DNA of 18,878 nt from Marinilabiliaceae bacterium (GTDB lineage Bacteria > Bacteroidota > Bacteroidia > Bacteroidales > Marinilabiliaceae). The position numbers and the translations under genes are program-made. Every line of letters begins with the position of its first letter. Positions within the stretch are counted from its first letter, which is position 1. Of the stretch, positions 14,516 through 18,878 are shown piece by piece. The DNA lies in the NCBI GenBank assembly GCA_027010905.1, contig JALVBA010000308.1:1-18878 (forward strand), given 5' to 3'. The notes beneath the pieces were generated by a model. It was not told the origin of the DNA. It did not search any database and worked only from the letters and a program-made list of their open reading frames with translations.

Positions 14516-15473
14516 CTATTGTCTCCTCATCAATATCATTCATACATCTGAAATGTTTTTTAGGACAATGGTTAAATCCAATTTTTGAGCAGGGGCGACA
14601 CTTTAGATTTTTCACTTCAACAATTTCAGAACCTTCATCGGGCAGGTATGGGTACATTCCGAATTCAGGAATGGTATTACCCCAAACCGAGATGATTCTC
14701 TTTTTCAAGGCTGCTGCAATATGCATCAATCCGGTATCGTGTGTGATTACAAGCTCTGCCTGATTTACAAAAGATGCTGATTGATTTAAATTGTATTTTC
14801 CACAAGCGTTGTATATGTTGTTACCAACTGCTGCCTCTACCTTTCTTGCAACAATATTATCGTTGTTGTCCCCCAATAAAACGATTGGCCGTTCTGCCTT
14901 TTTACAGATAGAGATAATTTTATCATCCGGCAATCTTTTGGTGGAGTGTTGAGCTCCAATGGCAAATGCAATATATCCCGAATGGAGGATGTCGGGTAAG
15001 CTCTTTATGTCTACTTCATCCTTTTTAGGAATAAAGAAATCGAGGCCAGCCATGTCATTTCTCTCAACAAACGGTTTGATTGTCTCCATGTATCTATCGA
15101 CAATATGAATATTGGGCAGTCTGTTTATTTTGAAATTTACCACAAGAAACTTCTCCACGTTAACCTTGTTAAATGAAAAAGATTTAACCTTTAGTTTTCG
15201 TTTAACCCTCAGTGTTCTTAGGTTTTTATGAAGGTCAATGATGTAATCGAATTGTTCGGCTTGCAGTTCAGGTATTAACTCATCAAACGATTTTCCTAAA
15301 GTGTGAACTCTATCAACATAAGGATTGTTTTCCAACATTCCGGCATACTGTACTTTAGTGAGATAGTGTAGCTCAACACTCTTGCCCTGAAGTTTTAGGT
15401 TACGAATAACCGGAGTGGTAAGCACGATGTCGCCTATTGAGCTAAAACGGATAATCAGAATTTTGGTAGCCAT
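14499..15473 (-). CDS. Glycosyltransferase family 9 (heptosyltransferase-like)
   Basis: A 324-residue cytosolic or membrane-associated enzyme resembling ADP-heptose:LPS heptosyltransferases. The N-terminal domain begins with ILIIRFSSIGDIVLTTPVIRN (5-25), the family's typical nucleotide-fold start. The C-terminal donor-binding domain has AFAIGAQHSTKRLPDDK and HDTGLMHIAAALKKRIISVWG, followed by a cysteine-rich end (CRPC, HCPKKHFRCM), also common in this family. It is the last gene of the minus-strand polysaccharide cluster, 51 bases after the GT2 gene, and overlaps atpC by 17 bases end to end. The acceptor and the sugar are not evident; the name says only that the fold and motifs are those of GT9. 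Confidence 0.9.
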   Translation of the reverse strand: MATKILIIRFSSIGDIVLTTPVIRNLKLQGKSVELHYLTKVQYAGMLENNPYVDRVHTLGKSFDELIPELQAEQFDYIIDLHKNLRTLRVKRKLKVKSFSFNKVNVEKFLVVNFKINRLPNIHIVDRYMETIKPFVERNDMAGLDFFIPKKDEVDIKSLPDILHSGYIAFAIGAQHSTKRLPDDKIISICKKAERPIVLLGDNNDNIVARKVEAAVGNNIYNACGKYNLNQSASFVNQAELVITHDTGLMHIAAALKKRIISVWGNTIPEFGMYPYLPDEGSEIVEVKNLKCRPCSKIGFNHCPKKHFRCMNDIDEETIVKLFH

Positions 15474-15524
15474 AAATAACTGTGGATTAAGAGTAGTGTT
15501 GTAACTCTATTAGCAAAAGGGTTT

Positions 15525-16472
15525 TTATCTTTTCAGAAGATTATAGTTCTTAAATGTGAAAATGCCATCCTTGAAAAATAGTCCTTCAATAAATGTTAAG
15601 AGTCGATATTTTATTTTTTCATGCGTTTGCGTCTTTGACCCTTTAATTCTTTTAGGAGTGTAATTTAATTGATTACCCCAATTGAAAGATTTTATTAAAG
15701 AGGACATGATTGCAGGATGTGATTCTGAGAATTTTGGCACTTTGCCAATGGCTCCAAAATCAATTTCGGATATTACTTTAAGATCTTCTGTAGGAGTACT
15801 TTTATCATTATAGCAATCTGTAAAATAGGTCTGTTTTTTACTCATAAGTTTTGGTGGCCTAACCCAACCATAATGATATATATTTGTATCTACCCTTGCA
15901 ACTTTTAGTTTGCGTGTCCCATCCTTACTTAGATATCTCTCTTTCGAGAATTCAGGAATTACTCTGAATGATTGTGCGTCCCTCCATGAATGAATTTGCG
16001 GATTGTTACGTACAATACGAATCTCGTTACGATACCATGCATGATTATTAGTAAAAGCATGGTTATAATCTCCCCAGAAGTGAATATAACGAAAAAGAAG
16101 CCCTTCAACCTCGTTATCATTAAGCAGCTCTTCACATCTCTTACGAATTAAATCATGGTCTTTTTCATGAACAACTTCATCGGCCTGAAGGTAAAAAAGC
16201 CAGTCTCCCGTACAATGCTTTTTAGCCTCATCGGATTGTTGTGCTAAGATGGAGCCGTATGGGTATTTTTGTTTATCCCATACTGTACGTACTATTTTTA
16301 TCTTATCGCTACCAATACTATCAATAATTTCTAAAGTATTGTCGTCGTCGTCATTATCACCAACAGCAATAATATACTCGTCTACTAGAGGCAAAATGGA
16401 GAGAATCGACTCCCTAAGTGGGTAGTATAGTTTGCCCGCATTCTTAACCATTGAAAAACCACTTATTTTCAT
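15525..16472 (-). CDS. Glycosyltransferase family 2
   Basis: A 315-residue enzyme with a GT-A fold start (SMVKNAGKL, then LVDEYIIAVGDNDDDDNTLEII at about 30-50), typical of inverting family 2 transferases that extend surface polysaccharides in the cytoplasm. The usual DxD metal-binding motif appears as LQADEVVHE (95-103), with Gln96 in place of the first Asp. This substitution seems to be a trait of a GT2 subfamily rather than an inactivating change, because the rest of the site (WLFYLQADE, and the HSWRDAQSF region at about 155) looks intact. It starts 15 bases after the GT4 stop codon and precedes the GT9 gene. The donor and acceptor are unknown. Confidence 0.85.
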   Translation of the reverse strand: MKISGFSMVKNAGKLYYPLRESILSILPLVDEYIIAVGDNDDDDNTLEIIDSIGSDKIKIVRTVWDKQKYPYGSILAQQSDEAKKHCTGDWLFYLQADEVVHEKDHDLIRKRCEELLNDNEVEGLLFRYIHFWGDYNHAFTNNHAWYRNEIRIVRNNPQIHSWRDAQSFRVIPEFSKERYLSKDGTRKLKVARVDTNIYHYGWVRPPKLMSKKQTYFTDCYNDKSTPTEDLKVISEIDFGAIGKVPKFSESHPAIMSSLIKSFNWGNQLNYTPKRIKGSKTQTHEKIKYRLLTFIEGLFFKDGIFTFKNYNLLKR

Positions 16473-16487
16473 ATCTTTTACTATCTG

Positions 16488-17582
16488 TTAATCAGTCAAA
16501 TGAAATGACTTGCTAAGTTGAATGTTTGTAACCTCTTTTGAAAATAGTTTTTCGGCAAGAGTCCGACCTGCTTCACCTATCGTTTTTCTCAGTTTAGGAT
16601 CAGATATTAGTTTAAACATCTGCTCGGCCATCTCTTTTGTATCAAAGGGCGTAGCCAGAAATCCTGTTTCATTTTTTATTATCACTTCCGGATTGCCGGC
16701 AACATCAAATGCAACAACCGGCTTTTTTGATGCCATAGCCTCAATTGCCACAGTAGGAAGTCCTTCCCAGTACGAAGGAAGCAACAGACAATCAATAGAT
16801 TCAATAAAAGCTTTATTGCTTTCAACAAATCCTAGTAATTCAATATAACTCTCAACACCGTATTTGGCAATTTTCGTTTCCAGTTTCAACTTTAATGGAC
16901 CTTTACCAGCAACTAATATCTTAAAGTTAGGAGTGTTCTGCGAAAGAGACTTAGCAATCTCCGGCAGGAAAAGCAATCCTTTCTCATGAGATAGCCGACC
17001 TATACATCCGAAAATCACCTCCTCAGGTCTTTTATTTAATTCTAAGTTGGAAGATGGTAATGAATCCCATTTCTTCAGATTAACGCTGTTATATATTACC
17101 TCAATAATATCAGCTTGTATTAAGTCCTGTTTCTTCTTTAACGCAGCTTCTTTAATAAAGGTTGAGCAAGGTAAAAAACTAGTAACGCCATTATTAAATA
17201 AAAACTGATTAATAAAATGTGTTTTTAATGGAGTTCCATTATCACGGCGGTATAATCGGTGCTTCACACCTGCCCACTTTGCCGGCATAGTAAACATCTT
17301 AAAGTCATTTGATGTGTTAAATAGAATTACATCAGGTGCTGTTTTTTTGAACAAGCGATATGCCCATAAGATTTTAATAGGATTTAAGTAGGAGAAGTTT
17401 CCAACACTAATACTGACTGTGTTAATGCCTGAGGCTGATACTTTTTCGTATAGAGCTCCCTTAGGAGAACAGAACGAAATAATATCCTCTTTCTCTTTGA
17501 AATCTAACATTGTTTCATACTGCCAGCTTTCTCCCCCTCCCCACTCTTTAGAAGAGTTAATAAAACAGATTCTTTTATTCAT
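16488..17582 (-). CDS. Glycosyltransferase family 4 (group 1)
   Basis: A 364-residue retaining glycosyltransferase with the GT-B fold. The N-terminal domain contains EWGGGESW (13-20), a glycine-rich acceptor-side loop. The C-terminal domain has FGCIGRLSHEKG (191-202), ILVAGKGPLK (222-231) and the family's EX7E motif in YWEGLPTVAIEAMA, with E273 and E281. Length is normal. The ATG at 17582 is 5 bases from the stop codon of the nucleotidyltransferase gene, so the two are surely co-transcribed. It should transfer a nucleotide-activated sugar to a lipid-linked glycan at the cytoplasmic face of the inner membrane. The sugar is not evident. Confidence 0.92.
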   Translation of the reverse strand: MNKRICFINSSKEWGGGESWQYETMLDFKEKEDIISFCSPKGALYEKVSASGINTVSISVGNFSYLNPIKILWAYRLFKKTAPDVILFNTSNDFKMFTMPAKWAGVKHRLYRRDNGTPLKTHFINQFLFNNGVTSFLPCSTFIKEAALKKKQDLIQADIIEVIYNSVNLKKWDSLPSSNLELNKRPEEVIFGCIGRLSHEKGLLFLPEIAKSLSQNTPNFKILVAGKGPLKLKLETKIAKYGVESYIELLGFVESNKAFIESIDCLLLPSYWEGLPTVAIEAMASKKPVVAFDVAGNPEVIIKNETGFLATPFDTKEMAEQMFKLISDPKLRKTIGEAGRTLAEKLFSKEVTNIQLSKSFHLTD

Positions 17583-17587
17583 TTCAA

Positions 17588-18649
17588 TTAAAAAATATTG
17601 GACACTTTATTATACTCTTTCCAGTTCCCAATGTCAATCCATGAACTTGAGTTAATCGGATATACACCCACCTTTCCTATTTCAGCATTAACTTTTTCAA
17701 TCAAATCAGTAATGTGAATATGTTCATTCTCATTGATATAATCTAAAACAAAAGGCTCCATAATGTACATTCCGGTGTTTATCATGTAGCTGTGTTCCGG
17801 TTTTTCAAGGATTGAAATTAGGCGTCCGTTTTCTCCAACTTCAAAGGTTCCGTAGGGTATTGAATAAAACTTCATAGCTGCAATAGCAGTGATTGCATTA
17901 CCTTGTGTTCGATGATATTCAAGCATTTCAGGATAGTTGTGATTGATAATTATATCACAATTGGAGATGAAAAAAGTACTTTTCACTTTGTCTTTTATCA
18001 AAGAGAGACTTCCGGCAGTACCCAAAGGTTTCTCTTCATGAACATATTCAATTATGTAATCCCTCTCTTTAAGAGAGTCGAAATAGAACTTTATCATTTC
18101 AGATTTGTAATTTACCGACATGATAATTCTGGTTGCGCCATACTTTCTGAAATTTTCCATTATTATCTGTACAATAGGTTTTTTACCCATTGGTATTAAC
18201 GGTTTAGGAAGTATATTAGTTATTGGCTGTAGTCGTTCTCCTTTTCCTCCTGCCATAATTATAACAGGAATCTCTGCTAAAGAGGTAAAAGTTGTACTCT
18301 CGATTTGTTCTGAATCAAAGTAGTCCTCCCAAAAAACAACTCTTTCCAATTCGTTGTTAATGTTAAGGATTGGCATAAATTCACACCTGAGAAGAAGCAT
18401 CTTTTGACGAATACTTTCTTCCGGTTCACCAACATAACAGACATCAATATGCTTTTGCTTCAGCTGGTCATATATTGATGTTGTTGCAATATCAACATTT
18501 TTTAATATAGCCCGCTGAATATCTCCTATGGTTAATAACGAAAAGAAAATGTTGTCGTGATAAACAATCAATAGCTTACGTTTAATCTCATCCATCTTTT
18601 TGATTCCTGTAAGCAAAGTCGCATCCGATTTAATTATTAGTTGCTCCAT
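17588..18649 (-). CDS. Sugar-1-phosphate nucleotidyltransferase with N-terminal CBS pair
   Basis: A 353-residue fusion. Residues about 1-115 form a pair of CBS modules (LLIVYHDNIFFSLLTIGDIQRAIL, then MPILNINNELERVVFWEDYF), which bind adenylates or other nucleotides in known proteins. The nucleotidyltransferase domain starts at about 127 with IPVIIMAGGKGERLQPIT (the G-G-x-G-x-R-L signature at 134-140), then LPKPLIPMGKKP, EKPLGTAGSL (206-215), NCD at 230-232 as the metal-binding aspartate, and TGMYIMEP near the end. It should activate a sugar phosphate with an NTP for glycan synthesis. The same fusion occurs in PtmE-type guanylyltransferases of the Campylobacter legionaminic acid pathway, but the substrate here is not determined. 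Its ATG overlaps the stop codon of the upstream aminotransferase by one base (TAATG), suggesting translational coupling. Confidence 0.9.
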   Translation of the reverse strand: MEQLIIKSDATLLTGIKKMDEIKRKLLIVYHDNIFFSLLTIGDIQRAILKNVDIATTSIYDQLKQKHIDVCYVGEPEESIRQKMLLLRCEFMPILNINNELERVVFWEDYFDSEQIESTTFTSLAEIPVIIMAGGKGERLQPITNILPKPLIPMGKKPIVQIIMENFRKYGATRIIMSVNYKSEMIKFYFDSLKERDYIIEYVHEEKPLGTAGSLSLIKDKVKSTFFISNCDIIINHNYPEMLEYHRTQGNAITAIAAMKFYSIPYGTFEVGENGRLISILEKPEHSYMINTGMYIMEPFVLDYINENEHIHITDLIEKVNAEIGKVGVYPINSSSWIDIGNWKEYNKVSNIF

Positions 18650-18878
18650 TATCTTTTTGATGTTTTAATTGATTGTTTAAGAGTGCTGACAACCAGCTCT
18701 GTCATCTCTGTTGTTAAGTCGGGATACAAAGGGAGGGTAAGCTCACGCTCCGATATAGTATCGGCGATGGGAGTTGGATTTAATGAAATATGCTTATATG
18801 CACTGAATTGATGAGCTGACGGATAATGAATACTTGATTGGATACCATCTTTTTTTAATGAATGAATAACTTTTAATC
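18649..18878 (-). CDS. DegT/DnrJ/EryC1/StrS-family sugar aminotransferase, C-terminal part
   Basis: The last 75 codons of a gene whose 5' part lies outside the window. The frame reads KKDGIQSSIHYPSAHQFSAY, then TISERELTLPLYPDLTTEMTELVVSTLKQ, the characteristic end of PLP-dependent sugar aminotransferases. In these enzymes the active-site lysine lies much earlier and cannot be seen here. The TAA stop at 18651-18649 shares a base with the ATG of the next gene. It probably aminates a keto sugar nucleotide for the glycan made by this cluster. The particular sugar is unknown. Confidence 0.85.
   Translation of the reverse strand, partial: LKVIHSLKKDGIQSSIHYPSAHQFSAYKHISLNPTPIADTISERELTLPLYPDLTTEMTELVVSTLKQSIKTSKR

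Noticed and set aside
14506..14520. Palindrome AATAGTTTAACTATT at the atpC end as a shared terminator
   Set aside because: With a realistic loop the stem is only 5 A/T-rich pairs without a good T run, too weak for an intrinsic terminator.
17588..18878. A firm assignment to legionaminic acid biosynthesis
   Set aside because: Only the CBS-nucleotidyltransferase fusion resembles PtmE. No synthase, dehydratase or epimerase is in the window, and the aminotransferase fragment is not pathway-specific.

Overview
The window looks like chromosomal DNA of a low-GC member of the Bacteroidota. The support is the AT-rich coding sequence, the near absence of Shine-Dalgarno sequences, a TAnnTTTG-type -7 element, a two-gene atpDC unit whose beta subunit carries the long insertion typical of that phylum and whose epsilon subunit is very short, and YfiR-like (DUF4154) secreted proteins. 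A motile or taxis-capable marine or anaerobic lineage is plausible because a full chemotaxis gene set is present. The genus cannot be read from the sequence.

Region 1 (1-7805, minus strand) is a signalling cluster. In transcription order it encodes two tandem YfiR-like exported proteins, a transmembrane methyl-accepting receptor, a STAS protein, CheY, CheA, two CheW proteins and CheR. A hairpin that looks like a terminator separates the first YfiR gene from the second. The second YfiR gene appears to be in one transcript with the receptor and the Che proteins. The receptor ends in a CheR-tether-like pentapeptide (NYEKF), and the cluster's CheR seems to have the loop needed to bind it, so the adaptation branch looks internally matched. 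The cluster probably continues past the left edge, where a CheB would be expected.

Region 2 (7994-14515, plus strand) is transcribed divergently from a short shared promoter region. It encodes an unusual protein with three RidA/YjgF-like modules that resembles the FkbO/Hyg5/XanB2 chorismatases, an RND/MMPL-type exporter, a short-chain polyprenyl diphosphate synthase, and the F1 ATP synthase beta and epsilon subunits. The first three genes suggest a possible link between a chorismate-derived aromatic compound, a prenyl chain and an exporter, but this is inference. The atpDC pair is separated from the other ATP synthase genes.

Region 3 (14499-18878, minus strand) converges on atpC with a 17-bp overlap. 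It is the downstream end of a surface-polysaccharide cluster: the C-terminal end of a DegT-family sugar aminotransferase (cut by the window edge), a CBS-domain sugar nucleotidyltransferase, and three glycosyltransferases of the GT4, GT2 and GT9 types. The genes are tightly spaced, and the first two overlap by one base.

No rRNA, tRNA, CRISPR array, insertion sequence or phage gene was seen. No gap longer than 300 bases lacks a gene.
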